DNA of 64,000 nt from positions 1,674,001 through 1,738,000 of the forward strand of contig VDMD01000001.1 in the NCBI GenBank assembly GCA_007026445.1, read 5' to 3'. The DNA comes from Schizophyllum amplum (lineage: Eukaryota > Basidiomycota > Agaricomycetes > Agaricales > Schizophyllaceae). The position numbers and the translations under genes were made by a program. The notes under the pieces are model-generated. The model was not told where the DNA came from and did not search any database. It worked only from the letters and a program-made list of their open reading frames with translations. Below, one piece after another: positions 47,492 through 60,780 of this stretch (its first letter is position 1; each line of letters starts with the position of its first letter).

Positions 47492-48152
47492 GACGGGGAG
47501 GGACAAGACGGTCAAGTGCCGGAGTGCAAACAATCACGGAGAATGACGAGCTCTCGGTCTCGGCATCTGCCGGGATGTCCGATTAGGCACAACGGGAATC
47601 GCACGGCAAATTCGGGCCGTTCTCTTTTGTCCTGAACCTGCCAGACGTTTGGCGCCCTGCTCGACATCAACAAACACCATCAGTTGGCAGTTCTGTGCGT
47701 AGTACGAACAATATCTACTGCCTACAGATGTAAGAAGTGAATGCAAGACCACTTGACACTCCGCGCTTGAAGCCTCCGCTTTCGCGCGCCCCGTCCAAGG
47801 AGTGGGATGCATGTATCCCAGCTACAGAACATGGTCCTTCGCCCAGTCCTCAGAGTCAGGCTCGCGAGTACGTGTACGTGCTTCCCCAGTTGCCTCAAGT
47901 GCTAACTGAGATTCCCAGCCTCGTCCGTGAGTGACTGAGCGCGCGCTAACTGCGCACATCGTCATGGGGCGCTACCTCCCGGCTTCCGCTATCGATAGGC
48001 GCGCACAGATCTCACTGCCGTTATGAGTGTACTCGGTTTGCTGGTGTTTGCTCCCTCTCTCACCCCTGTGCGGCGCTTAACAGGAGCGGCTCGCGACACA
48101 CAGTCCTTGCTCTTGCTCTTGACCACCGTGCGCACCCAGGCGATCGCAAAGA
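47492..48152. other. Divergent promoter region, ETF alpha / ZNFX1-like
   Basis: About 660 bp separate the two divergent starts. Nothing coding was recognised. Confidence 0.45.
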
Positions 48153-51100
48153 ATGGCCTCCCTCCCCTGCCGCTTCTTCAACAGTCCAGCAGGCTGTAGG
48201 AGAGGCGACAGCTGCACTTATCGACATGAGAAGGTAGTCTCCCCCTACGGTGCCATTGGCCCTCGCGAAGGAGCGAATCCCGGACGCAGTTTCTCTGGAT
48301 CGCGCCCAAATTCATTCACCCCTGCACCCTCCGGGGTGTGCAGGAATTTCTGGAACACCGGTGCATGCACCTACGGTGAGCGATGTCATTCACCGGGATC
48401 GTGTGCTCAACGCAACACATGGCCAGGCTCTCAATGTCACTTTCAACATACGGTGACCATCGCTACCGAAAGCGACGCTATTGCTGCACGTGCAGGAACA
48501 GACCCGGCCCTGACGAACGATGACCTCTCCAAACTTGGCGTAGGAGGAATCGACGTCCTGTATGGCACTGATGGGACATGGTTATCGCCCAGTCAGACAA
48601 ATCAAGCACTGCGAAGATTCATGTACGACGACTACCGGTTCTCGAATACGTCTTTCATCTACGCTTTTGTGAAATGTCTTACGAACGTCAATGCTCACAA
48701 CACGCTTTGGGTATGTTCCTCTTTTAGTGGCCATATGTGTTGACATAAATTCAATTCGCAGAACGTCGAGGACAGACAGGTCCGTTGTCTCTCTTCACCG
48801 CACTCTTATAATGAACGTCTCACCATCAGATGTTTATCGTGGACATCGCGAGAGTTCCGGTAAGCGCACACTCCACTGTTCGCGAGAGAACGACTAATGT
48901 GTGCAGGGCAATGGTGTCTTGCGTATCGGGGATATTGTGCGGTGGCCTCAAGTAACCATTCAATCCAGCTTCGCCAATCGGCAGCTTGCCTTGAGTTTTC
49001 AGCGTGGTTATATGCCTCTGCTGAGGGTATGTACCGGATTCCATCGATGCCCACGCCAGCCACTGAACGATCGTCAACTAGTTCCTTGCATCTGATACGG
49101 TCATCAAGAGCACGCTGCATACTGGCGTCAAGTGAGTCTCATGTGGTTCTTGGCGGTCTGCGCCCTCACATCATGTTATAGCGCATTGTACAGTACTCTA
49201 CTGGACAACTTCGATGCTTTCTCAACCACGATTGACTCTTGCATGGAGGCTTTCATGGATGCTCGCTCCTTCAGAGATCGTTACGGTCCAGCGGACGTCA
49301 AACCGCCGCAAGGCCATCAGGTGTTCGCTACCCTCACCATCATCCTGTTCGAGTACGGCGGAGGCCTCTCATAGTGACATTCAGCTAATCGACGCACAGG
49401 TGTTTGTCGCGCTTTAAAACTGCACCGGTCGAGCACCCAACTCTTCTCCCATTAGTCCGCAAGCTAGAGCGCTGGATGGAGACGTGGAGTTCTCGAGTCT
49501 CAGCTGTGCCGCCGACCTTCGAAGACGACTTCGCGAAGAAGGATGCGCCTGCCCGCAACCACGTCCTGACCCACATCAGGGGCAAACTCGAGCGACTGGT
49601 CCTCGTCGGTAAACGCGAGCAGGCGAAGATCGACGCTGCGCAGAAGCCATCAGATGCGCCCGCGCAGCGCGTCACGGATGCGTACCGAGACGAAGGACTA
49701 TTAGCTGCTCTGTACACCAGTCATAAAGGCGCTGGTCATAGGCACGATAACGACCACGAGGACATTGGCCAGATCCGAGTCGCGCCCACTCACGACGAAC
49801 TTCTTTGTCCGCAAGCGCCCTTTCTCCCGGCAAATATCTACGATGCCCCGCATCACCTTCCGGTGGGCACGATGGACCGGCACGTCGACATTGGCTTCCG
49901 CCTGCTTCGAGAGGAGTTGACGTACGGGTTCCCATATCGTCTGAGATGCTTGCTGACCAGTAAATGCACAGTGCGCCCATCCGGTCCTCTGTACGACATG
50001 TCAGGACCGACCTTCTTACGCAAGGCAAGACCCAACTGTCGGGCATCCAGGAACAGAAAGGCGGGAAATATCGCGGCGCGAACGACGAGTTCGACAGCGT
50101 CCTCTTCAACGTCTACACCGGCGTCCATTTCGAGACTCTGACGCCTGATCGCCGCGGCCTTGCGGTCAAGCTCGGTTTCGACACACCTCCAGGTCCGGCG
50201 CGCAAGCCGCAAGCCGCACAGCGGACCTCGTTCTGGCAGACGAACAGCGGAAAGCGCTTGATGCAAGGCAGTCTTGTCGCGCTCGTGTGGAAGGATGGAA
50301 GCGAAGTCGCGGTGCACCTCGGCATTATTGGTAGCTCGCCGAAGGAGATCTCGGACAGCGCGCAGCGCAGCGCGACCAGGCTCAGCATGAAGGTTCACTT
50401 CTTCGACTCGAACCTGCAGTTCCGCATCTTGAATGTGCTGAAGCTCGGCGACACGCCGCCAAGCAATGTCAAGCTCCTCGTCGAGGCTCCGGTGATGTAC
50501 GAAGCTATCCGCCCGTTCCTGGAGACGCTGAAGACGGTCGAACCGACTACGATTCCGTTCGGACAGTACATCGTGCACTACCCATTGGGGCATTTCGACA
50601 ACGTGGTGGTCCCTCCTCCCAGCTATGCCCGCGCGCCCGGATTCCGATACAAATTGTCCTCGCTTTTCGAAGAGCACGACACCGTGGATCTCCAGCTGGA
50701 CCCCATGGACAGGACCTCGGTCGCGGCTTGTCGTCGAGAGTTGACACGCAGCCGCTTGGATCCCAGTCAGGCAGACGCGGTCGTCGATGCTCTCACGCGA
50801 GAAGTAGCGCTCATACAAGGGTGCGTGTCACAGCATACAAGCTCGTATCGGTTGCTCATTCGTGTGGTAGTCCACCCGGGACAGGCAAGGTAAGCCTGTT
50901 TGATCCCGAATGGTCGAACACGAGCTGAAGGACACTGGCAGTCGTACACCGGTGTCGAGTTACTTCGCGTTTTGCTGGCGGCGAAGGCCAAGCCTATCCT
51001 TCTCATTGCCTTCACCAACCATGCGCTCGACCATCTTCTTGGGTCTATTCTCGATGCCAAGTTTACGCGGAAGATCATACGCCTGGGCTCCCGGTCGGCA

Positions 51101-54100
51101 GACGAGCGTATCTCGCAGTATTCCATCGAGACGCTGGAGCTCGTGGAAGGCCAATCGCGTCTTGACCGCGCATCCCAACGCTACTTCCGCGAACTGAAGG
51201 ATATCGAGAAGGACATTGAACAGCTCATGCACAAGTACCTCAGCACAGAGGTCTCTTCAGAGGAGAAGCGGCAGCACCTGGGGCTGACATACCCTGAACA
51301 CGACGAGTACCTCGGGACTCCGCCTGTGTGGATCGCCACGATCAAGAGGCAGCGCGACGCGGATGAAGAGGATGGTTTTATGCGGGTGCACCATGGTGCG
51401 CCGGCGGGGTCGCCAGACAACACCCTATATGCGTATTGGTCCGAAGGCCGTGATCTTGACTACATCCAACGTGTCCATGAGCAGCCGGAGGCATCTGTGG
51501 AGCCCACAATCCACAGCATCACGAACCCGTCCACAAACCGCTTCTCAATTCTGCGTCGTCAAAACGTGCAGGGCATGATGACGTCGTCCGACAGAGACGA
51601 AAATGCACAAGACTACGACGACAACGGCGAAACGGAGGACAAGGACGATGACTCGACACTTTCGGAGGATGAGGACGACATTACTGACGTCTTCCACAAC
51701 GACTGGGCGGCTGGCTTGCCGACAGTCCCCGACCCTGCTGATCGACCTTGGGACGCGTCGTCCGTCGGATCCGTCCTTGAAGACCCTGCCACCCCGAGAG
51801 CGACCACACCCCAAGCACTCCCCGAACGCTTACCTGACGATGGTCAGACTGGCGATGCGTCTGATGCGCCTCAGGAGGACGAGTCAGAGTTGTCCGCAGC
51901 GCCTTCCGAGATTCCCACGACCCAACGAACGGTGACAGAACTTCTTGGGGACGCCGATATGTGGTCCATGTCGATGTCTGAAAGGAGGCGGTTGGACGAC
52001 TTCTGGACTACCGAAGTGCGCAACAACCGGACCGACGATCATCTGGACACATTTACCAGTCTGCAAACCCGGCACGCTGACGTATTGAAGCGCTTTCAAG
52101 AGGGCAAGGACGAGGTAAGTTTTCTTACCGCTCTCATACATAGATAATGCTAATTTGACTGACCCATTCAGAGCCGCAGTAACCTCCTGCAGTCGTGCGA
52201 TATCATCGGATGCACAACAACAGGTGAGAAGACGACTGCCACGGCTTCAAAAGCATTCACTGACGATAATCAGGCGCGGCCAAACTGACGTCGCTGCTTC
52301 ATGTGCGTGCGAAATCCTCACTCGATGTATGCACTTATTGACACTTTTTACCGCAGGGCCTTGCGCCTCGTGTCATGATGGTCGAAGAGGCTGGTCAGGT
52401 CCTGGAGACCCATGTTATTGGCAGCCTAGTTCCCTCTGTTGAGCACCTCATTCTCATCGGAGATCCTAAGCAATTGCGACCGACGTTGAATAACTTCGGT
52501 AAGACCGTATCCTCAGGGAATCATTTTTTTGCATCTCATTGCCTCGTAGCCCTATCCATGGACAACCAACGCGGCCGCGAGCTGTTCAGATTCGACATGT
52601 CCATGATGGAAAGGCTAGCTAAGGCCGGCTTTCCGATGTCTCAGATCACTGTCCAGCGTCGGATGAGGCCACAAGTCTCAAATCTCGTCAGGCAAGTGGT
52701 GCAACAAACCATCCGCGGTCGGACGATATCTAACATAGTGTATGCGTTAGGCATCGCCTTTACCCAGCTTTGATCGATCATGACTGCGTCAAGAATTACG
52801 ACAACGTGCACGGCATGGCCAAGAATGTTTTCTTCCTGACGCACGAGAACCCGGAGAATGGAGGCTCAGAAGAAGGGGCTAGCAAGTACAACGCGTACGA
52901 GGTTCGTGAATGGATTGTCGACACTTGACAGTAGCACTCATCAATTGACTTCAGGTGACCATGATCAAGGACCTCGTTCTGTACCTCCTTCGGTAAAAGC
53001 CGCGCTCCTCTCATCCTAGCCTGACAAACTAATGGGCGATTCCAGGCAGGGCTGCTATTCGCAGGACGGTGACATTGTTGTTTTGTGCATGTATTTGGGT
53101 CAGCTTGTGAAGTTGCGCGATGCGCTCTCGCGGGAGGTAGTGGTGATGATAGACGAACGTGATGCACGAGACATAGCGGCCCATGAGGATGTGGATGAAG
53201 AGGAGATCGCGGAGATGACAGCGACTAAGCAAGTACAAGTTTCCAAGCAGGTCAGGAATATGTCTGTGGATTGTATCCACTCGTTCCTTATCACCGGTTA
53301 TAGGTTCGCCTCCGTACGGTCGACAACTTCCAGGGTAAGCTAGAGTCCATGTATATTCAAGCAATTGTCGCTGATCCATTGTATCAGGCGAGGAAGCGAA
53401 GGTGGAAATTCTGCCCGTGTTGTCTTTGCAATCACTCATATGTATCGAAGATCGTCATCTTATCCACCGTCAGAAACGCTGGATCTGTAGACGATGTCAC
53501 TGGGAGTCGTCGTAGCACGAAAATTGGTTTCCTCAAGGTGCGATTTGTGGCGTAGTCGCTCTGGCTCGTAGCTCACTGCTTGATTTTCAGTCCGAAAATC
53601 GCATCAATGGTCAGCTTTTCAACTTTCGTGCTTGAGAGGGATTTTTGATCCTCCTTACAGTTGCCCTGTCTCGCGCAAAGGAAGGTCTATATATCTTGGG
53701 GAATGCACCTCAACTCGCTCTCCGCAGTCCTATGTGGGCTGACGTTATACGTCAACTCGAGCAAGATGACTGCGTAGGCGAAGGCTTTCCGATCGCTTGC
53801 CACCGTCACCCCCACATAATCACCCAAGTATCGGTGCCGGGACAACTTCGACAACTGGCTCCTGACGGTGCGTCTGAAGTAAATTTGGCGGGCTCCGCTG
53901 ACGAGTCGTTCAGGTGGCTGCCTCCTTCCATGCGACTATCGACTTGCTTGCGGCCACGTCTGTCCATACAAGGTACGTCTGCAGCTTCAGCGTATTGAAT
54001 GTGCTTATAACGATATCGTAGTGTCACTCCGACGATCCCCAGCACCTCACTGTGCATTGCTCTCAGCAATGCTTGCGCTTGTGTTCGTACGGGCATCCTT

Positions 54101-56676
54101 GCGATAAAGAATGCTATCGGGATTGCGGCGACTGTCAGTTCATGCAGCACGACGTGGAATTGCCCTGCGGGCATATCAAAGCAGCCGTCCCGTGGTGAGT
54201 GACATAATCCGACGCACTTCGCCATTCTGAAGACGGAATTTCTCAGTTATCTCATGAACGAACTCGAGAACGTGACGTGTGACGAGACGGTCGAGAAGGA
54301 TCTCCCGACCTGTGAGCATTCGGCGTCCATGCCTTGTTCGTGGAATGTAGAGGCCCATGCATGCACCAACCCGTGCGATGGCATCATGGGCTGTTGTGGC
54401 AGGACATGCCAGTCGCGCTGCTCCGACTGCCAGACGCACAATAACGACAACCGTGCGGACGATGGGAGGATTGCCAGGGTTCAGCATGCGCGTCATCCGT
54501 GCAAGAAACCTTTGTTTTGTGGACACGCTTGTCCTCTCCCCTGTAGTCGCGATCATACCTGCACCAAGACCTGCACGCAGCCATGTCCACAGGAGTGTGC
54601 GCACACGAAATGCCGTCGACGCTGTTCCGATTCGTGCGCCAGTTGCAAGGAGCCATGTACCTGGTATGCCCAGTCCATACGTCGAGAGACCGACCCTCGC
54701 TGACTGATTGCTAGGAAGTGTCCTCATCAGGCTTGTCCTGTGCCATGCGGCTCCGTAAGTCCCAGTTGCTCCGCAGACGCCATAAATTGACTTGGCATAT
54801 CCAGGTCTGCATCCGACTACCTTGTAACGAGCCTTGTCGCAAACAAATGCCGTGTGGTCACACTTGTCCCTCCGGTCAGTGAAAACGATACTATCGTGAA
54901 TTTTCTGACGCCTCCTCTGTAGTATGCGGCGAAGATTGCGCTGTGCAGCTCTGCCTGGAATGTGCCTCTCATGAGGAAAAGCAATCTGTTGGCGACATGA
55001 TCCTGTATCGCAAGTTGGACGACCTTGATCCCAGCGAAGGTACTCTGGACGAGCTGATCATCACCAATCCTAAATGCGGTCACGTATTCACGGTGGAGAC
55101 CATGGACGGTGTCGTTCACCTCGACGACTTCTACGAGAAGGACGGGAAGACCGATAGCTGGGTGTCGCTCAAAGCCGCAAGCGGAGAGAAGCCGCCTCGC
55201 CCTGTGTGTCCGACGTGCCGTGCATCCATCACGGCGCCGAGATATGGTCGCGCAACCAAGAGCGCCCAACTCGACATACAGGAAAAGAACGTCATCTCCA
55301 GGATGTCCCTCCAGCTCTCGCGCATCCAGGACAGCATCGAGGGCGTATCCGTGGAGGCGATGCAGAACCGGTTCGCTTTTCTGGTGGGACGGATAACGGT
55401 GCTACGCAAGGAGAAGAATGTCAAGGCTCGCAAGACCGCTGCAAAGGCCCGGAACAGCATTCTGAAGCAGCATCGCGAGACGCCTACACCGCCAGACGCG
55501 CTCTTTCCCGCCAACGGCAAGCTCTTCAACATCAGCCAGACCTCAGCGACTCCATGGAAGAGAGAGGTCCAGCCGCTGTTCGCGATCTATGCTGAAGCGT
55601 GCCAGGTTGCATGTACACGGAGCGCCCACACGAATGCATGGCAAGCGTCATTTGCATACCTTTATCAAGCAGAGTTGGACCTTGCCGCCGAGGACCCCAA
55701 GCACGCGCCTCGGCGACCGCCCGAGTATGCTATGCGCGTGGCACGCATGAAGGTCGGGCAGACGGAGCCGTTAGCAGACCGTCGCTTCGTCGTAGAGGCG
55801 ATCTGGGCGACGCTGCAGCTGCGCTTCCGTATGGCCTCGCTCGCTCTTGTATGGCTGAAGGAGTGCTGCCGCGCAGGGACGCGCGTGCCGGCCGAGGAGC
55901 GGCAGGAGTGGGACACGTACGTCCGCTTCGTGCTGGCCAGCGCGGAGAAGGACACAAAAATTGCGTTCAACATCGCGCGTGCGACGGGGTCGCGCAAGCA
56001 GATGACGCGTTCGACGCTGCTGGGTCTGCGCGCGAAGCTTGAGATTTTCCGCGCGAACATCGAGTTGAGCAAGACTTGTGGGGCCCAGATCAGCCAGGAA
56101 GAGCGAAACAGGAGGGCGGACCATGCAGCGGAGGCGGGGCGTTCTGCGCGAAGCATTTCGGCGGAAACAGTACGCGACCACGCCCAGGTTCTGCCTCAAG
56201 ATCGACCCAGCTGGCTGCGAACGAACTTTGTAAACGCCGCGGAGATCATAGTGGGTGAATGGGAGGGTGTTGAAGCAAGCCTGCGCGCGAACACCTTCTA
56301 TGAGGCGGTGTCCTTGGAGGAGCAGATGGCGATCGTGAAGGCGTTCAACTTCAGTGAGTACCTATATGCTGGCGAGCTTGATCCGTGTTCTCACTGCTCG
56401 TACAGCGCATACCGGACATTGGTATGCATGTCCGCAGGGCCACACCTTCGTGATCGACGATGTGGGTTTTATTTGCGACAGGCTGTCGCTATGATTTCTC
56501 GCTGACAACACTTGCAGTGCGGTGGAGCGAATCAGGTAGCGTCCTGTCCGGAATGTGGCGCCACTATCGGAGGGACTGGGCACAATCTTACGGAAGGTAA
56601 CGCGAGAGCGGAGGAGTACGAGCAGATTTTGCGCCAGCAGGGGGTATCGCAAAGCCCTTGGCCTTGGGGACAGTGA
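48153..56676 (+). CDS. ZNFX1-type SF1 helicase with CCCH, NFX1-type and RZ-type zinc fingers
   Basis: A very large gene with some 20 introns. The N-terminus holds two CCCH fingers (C-x8-C-x5-C-x3-H): CRFFNSPAGCRRGDSCTYRH, and a second split by an intron (CRNFWNTGACTYG|SQCHFQH). A long regulatory region leads to the SF1 helicase: motif I QGPPGTGK spliced near 50818-50891, AFTNHALDHLL, motif II VEEAGQVLE near 52383, GDPKQLRP, TVDNFQGEEA and ALSRAKEGLYILGN near 53665. An acidic insert (51590-51690) separates motifs I and II. Next is an NFX1-type cysteine-rich array (CLRLCSYGHPCDKEC, CGHACPLPCSRDHTC). The C-terminus is an RZ-type finger (CPQGHTFVIDDCGGANQ, CPECGATIGGTGHNL). Relatives are ZNFX1 and fission-yeast Hrr1, which act in small-RNA silencing or antiviral defence. 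The intron at 52692-52750 has a GC donor. Confidence 0.88.
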
Positions 56677-56935
56677 ACAATACACGCTTGGTAAATTGTC
56701 GATACTGACTGCCTATCATACAAACATACACATCTGCATTTGCCTTTTGAATTGATATCCCAGTTTATTAAGCCAATCACTGGCCAGAACTGAGGACTGA
56801 GTGCAAACGAATCGTGCCAAGCCTAAAAGAGAACAAAACCTTCCTGAAGGGGACAATGTTCGGCAAGTGCCATCATGATGAGACGCTGGGCGCACGACTT
56901 GTAGCATTGCGCTGAACGTTGAACATCGAGTCGGA

Positions 56936-59027
56936 ATGACCGCTCGCCCGCCTCCTGCTCGTCCGCATCTGGCCGTCCACGCTTCCGACTTTGGCCGCAC
57001 GCCCACCGACTGGGCCGAGGACGACGCCTGGGACAGCGGCTCCGATGACGGCGACCGCCGCCAGCCGGCTGCGAGCGATGTTTGGCCCCGCGCAGAGTCC
57101 TCTGCGCCCAAACCGGTTCCTATGCGCACCACGATGTCAGACAAGAGCTCATCCTCATCTACCCTCGCCTTCTCATATACCCACGTCTCCGCACCAAATC
57201 CCAGCTCATATTCACCGCGAAACGAGCAGCAGCCTGCACGCAACGGCTGGACGATCGTGCGCACTTCCGGAGAGGGCGCCCGCGGGGAGGCAGATGAGGC
57301 GAACCCTCCGCCGGAGCTATATGAACAGCGCGGGGACGATGTAGAGGTCGAGGGCGACATGATCCTCGGCGAGATGGACCCCGATCCCACGTCTGGAGAG
57401 GGCGAGGAGCACACACAACATAGCCGCATACCACACGAAAAGACGGGCAAGGCAGCTATACGCGACGATGCGGAAGCCATTGCGCAAGGTGCGTCTCAGT
57501 GGTACGATACGCTTCATATACTTATGGGTCGCACTAGATCCCCTTCGCGGCGTCAAGTACCGCGCACGGCGACCCGAACGCTCACACACATCCCACACAA
57601 GAGATCCCGCCCTCACCAACTTAGAGCACTCTGAGAAACTCATGCGCGAACGCTCTATCAAGTCTAACCGGCGACACAAATTCGTTGACTGCCTCTCCGC
57701 CGAAGACGTCAACATCGGTACGCGGACGCGTTTGATCCCGCTTGTCCTCGCTCACGGTCGTGCAGCGGAACTTCGCAAGATCGCCTGGGCTGGCATCCCC
57801 TCTGACCTGCGGCCCATGGCGTGGCAGCTGCTGCTGGGCTATTCACCATTGCCCACCCCGCTACGTACATCCACCCTCCAGCGCAAGCGCCAGGAGTACC
57901 TTTCGCTCGTGGAAGTCGCCTTTGCGCGCGACCGCCAGGGCCTCGACCAGCAGATCTGGCACCAGATAGAGATCGACGTCCCGCGCACGCGCCCGGGCGT
58001 CCGGCTTTGGATGCATGCCGCAACCCAGCGGGTTAGTCTCCCCTTCTCTTCGTCCGTTGTTCTTATGATCTTTCCCCACTTACGCGACCCGCCGCCTTAC
58101 CCACGCTGACATTTCCCGGCTAGTAGAGCCTCGAGCGCATCCTCTACGTTTGGGCGATCCGCCATCCCGCCAGCGGCTATGTGCAGGGCATCAACGACCT
58201 CGCCACACCCTTCTTCCAAGTCTTCCTCTCCGCTTATATCGATGCCGACCCAGAATCCTTCGATCCTGCTCTGCTGCCGCCCTCCGTCTTGAACGCCGTC
58301 GAGGCGGACACGTTCTGGTGTCTGTCGCGGCTACTGGATGGGATACAAGACAACTACATCTTCGCGCAGCCGGGGATACAGAGGAGTGTGCGGAGGATGG
58401 AGGAGCTGGTGAAGCGGATAGATGGTGAGTGGCTGATCAGTGCGAAACCAAGTGGGATGAGTATGTGCTGACAATGATCGGCCGACAGCCCCGCTGGCAG
58501 CGCATCTGGCGTCGCAAAACGTGGAGTTCATGCAGTTCGCCTTCCGGTGGATGAACTGCCTGCTCATGCGGGAGATCAGCGTGCGGAATACGATCCGGAT
58601 GTGGGATACGTATCTGGTGCGTTCCGCTGCAGGCAACGTCGGGACATTCATCTCAACGCTACACAGTCCGAAGGCCCGGACGCATTTTCGCAGTTCCACC
58701 TCTACGTCTGCTCTGCATTTCTGGTTAAGTGGAGCGAGAAGCTGCAACAAATGGACTTCCAGGTGCGCGCGAGCTTTTCTTCCCTTGCATGCAAGACTCG
58801 CCACATCCTACCTCTCACCTTCCACTCGTCTCCGCGATCAAGAATGCACCTTTTTTTCTCCCTCGTCGCGGTCTCGCTCAACATACTTACATCGTCCGAA
58901 GGGCATCATCATGTTCTTGCAGTCTCTGCCCACACAGGGCTGGGGCGACGGCGAGATCGAGATGCTTCTTAGCGAGGCGTTCGTCCTCAATTCGATATGG
59001 CAGAACGCGCAGAGCCACTTCAACTGA
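56936..59027 (+). CDS. TBC-domain Rab GTPase-activating protein (Gyp1-like)
   Basis: The N-terminal 190 residues are disordered and charged (MTARPPPARPHLAVHASDFG..., DDAWDSGSDDGDRRQ). The TBC domain follows: LRKIAWAGIPSDLRPMAWQL, the arginine-finger motif in QIEIDVPRTRPG (IxxDxxR), the glutamine finger in SGYVQGINDLATPFF, EADTFWCLSRLLDGIQDNYI, FMQFAFRWMNCLLMREI and IRMWDTYL. The end is GIIMFLQSLPTQGWGDGEIE...SHFN at 59027. Both catalytic fingers are intact, so it should stimulate GTP hydrolysis by a Rab. The similarity is closest to Gyp1/TBC1D22, which acts at the Golgi; that assignment is from memory. About seven introns. Confidence 0.88.
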
Positions 59028-59538
59028 CGGCGTCGACGTTTGACGAGGGGCGCTGTCTATGGCTTCAGGTGCTGGTCCGGGGCTTCGGGGGTAGTCGTTG
59101 CTCGGGCTCGTCGTTGGAGAATGGATATATCCTGGAATCCGTGACCTGTAAGCGATCTGTTGATCGTGAGCTGAGCGCTCCTGTGCGCTGAGCGTCCATC
59201 GTGGGGCTCCGCGGGTGCAGCTGGAGATGTGACGGGCTGTCGTCCAGTGGCTGGCCTTGAGTGGCGGAGTAGGTGGAAGCGACTTTTGAAGCAGTCGTCT
59301 GTACAATCAACAGAGATAGTTGCATCTAAAGACACGAGAAACGCCTACGTAGGACCGCAAGTGTGGGAAAGTATTTCGCAGTGGATGCGATTTGAAAAGG
59401 CGCGTTTAGTGGTACGCGTCGCGCGACCTGGATCCGACGTTCGTGCCATGTCCGCATGAGTCAGTGCGGAGGAATTCTTGAGTCTCAGTACGGTATTTCA
59501 CGCTCCCACGTCCTCTCCTCTCCTTGACTCTGCAGGTC
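59028..59538. other. Intergenic, TBC gene to HD-domain gene
   Basis: About 510 bp. Minus-strand open frames here lack motifs and overlap the TBC 3' flank. No gene is supported. Confidence 0.4.
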
Positions 59539-60501
59539 ATGGCCAGCTCCAGACCCAGCGAGCAGGCGGTCGTCGCTGCGGCGGAGAAGATCATGCGCGA
59601 TACGATGGCGCGTTACGATCCCTCGCACGACGCGTATCATGGTGGACAACCTTCGAATATCTTGTCAGCGCATCTAACGTGTCCTAGTTGAACGCGTGCG
59701 CCGCACTGCTCTACGCATTGCTGACGCGCTCCCCACTCCTCCCGACCGCCTCACCGTGGAACTTGGTGCGCCATTCACCTGTCCGATGGAGACTTATTCT
59801 GAGGCGACGTTCCTGCCACTCTCATCAGCCGCCCTCCTCCACGACGTCCTTGACAAGAAGTACGTCTCAGCCGAACAAGCCGCCGACCCCTACGCCTTCT
59901 TCCTCCCTTTATTTCAGGAGATGGCGGAGAAGCACAACGTGGGTAATCTTCTTCTTATCCACCCGAATATCTCAGCTCACACTTGTGCAGGTTGATCTCG
60001 TTGCGGACGGTCGCGCACGGGCGGTAGCCCGCATCGTCGACAACGTTTCGTGGACGACAGAGAAAAAGTTGCGCGCGGCGGGCGCGTGGTCTGAGTGGCA
60101 CGAATCATGCGTAGAGCTGCATTGTGTTCAAGACGCTGACCGCCTCGACGCGATTGGCGCGTTCGGCGTCCTGCGCTGCGCGGCATTCAGCGCAAGTACG
60201 AATCGGTACGTGCCACATATAGCGCTCCTCGCACGCCTAACATCGCTCATTCATCTCTTAGCCCACTTCATACACCTCCAGGTGATCCGCAGCTCGACAG
60301 TTCTTCCATCCAGCACTTTCACGACAAGTTGGTGCACATAAAAGATCGGTTGAAGACGGCATCTGGACGAGCGATGGGGGAGAGGCGGCATCAAGTGGTG
60401 AGCTCACAGTGGCTTTGGTCTTTGCTTGCTTAATGCAGAGCGCTCAGCTGCTCGACTTTATGGCCGCGATAGAGGATGAATACGAGGGCAAGATTCCTTG
60501 A
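59539..60501 (+). CDS. HD-domain metal-dependent phosphohydrolase
   Basis: The start MASSRPSEQAVVAAAEKIMR splices to VERVRRTALRIADALP. The metal-binding HD residues are visible: DPSHDAYHVERV (H...H), LLHDVLDKKY (HD) and VQDADRLDAIGAFGVLRCAA (D). This order fits the small YedJ/YpgQ-type HD hydrolases; fungal members are mostly uncharacterised and may act on nucleotides. The C-terminus reads QHFHDKLVHIKDRLKTASGR and ends AAIEDEYEGKIP, stop 60499-60501. Five or so exons; two inspected junctions (TAYH-type V|ERV and HN|VDLVAD) hold the frame. Confidence 0.82.
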
Positions 60502-60780
60502 TTCCTTGAGGGCCCAGAGCCCAGCGTGTTGTTTCGTAACTGGTTGTAGGTGTACTACTGGATGTAAAAAGCTGCTCAGCGCTCATAGCCTGCACGAGCT
60601 ATGTAGGGAGCTCTAGCATAAAACGCGTGACGGGTAACTTGAACGTGTCACGAAACTGTGACGCATGGCAGTGCATGTGATTATCAGCGTCTGTCCCCGG
60701 ACCGACGACTTGCAATCACCCCCGTCGCGCGGAGTCCGGACACGCATCGTTCGGCGTTCACTGACTCTGCTCCTACCATC

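Noticed and set aside
49853..50818. 321-codon minus-strand open frame inside the ZNFX1-like gene
   Set aside because: It is the antisense shadow of well-conserved helicase exons, with Arg/His-rich composition and no motif.
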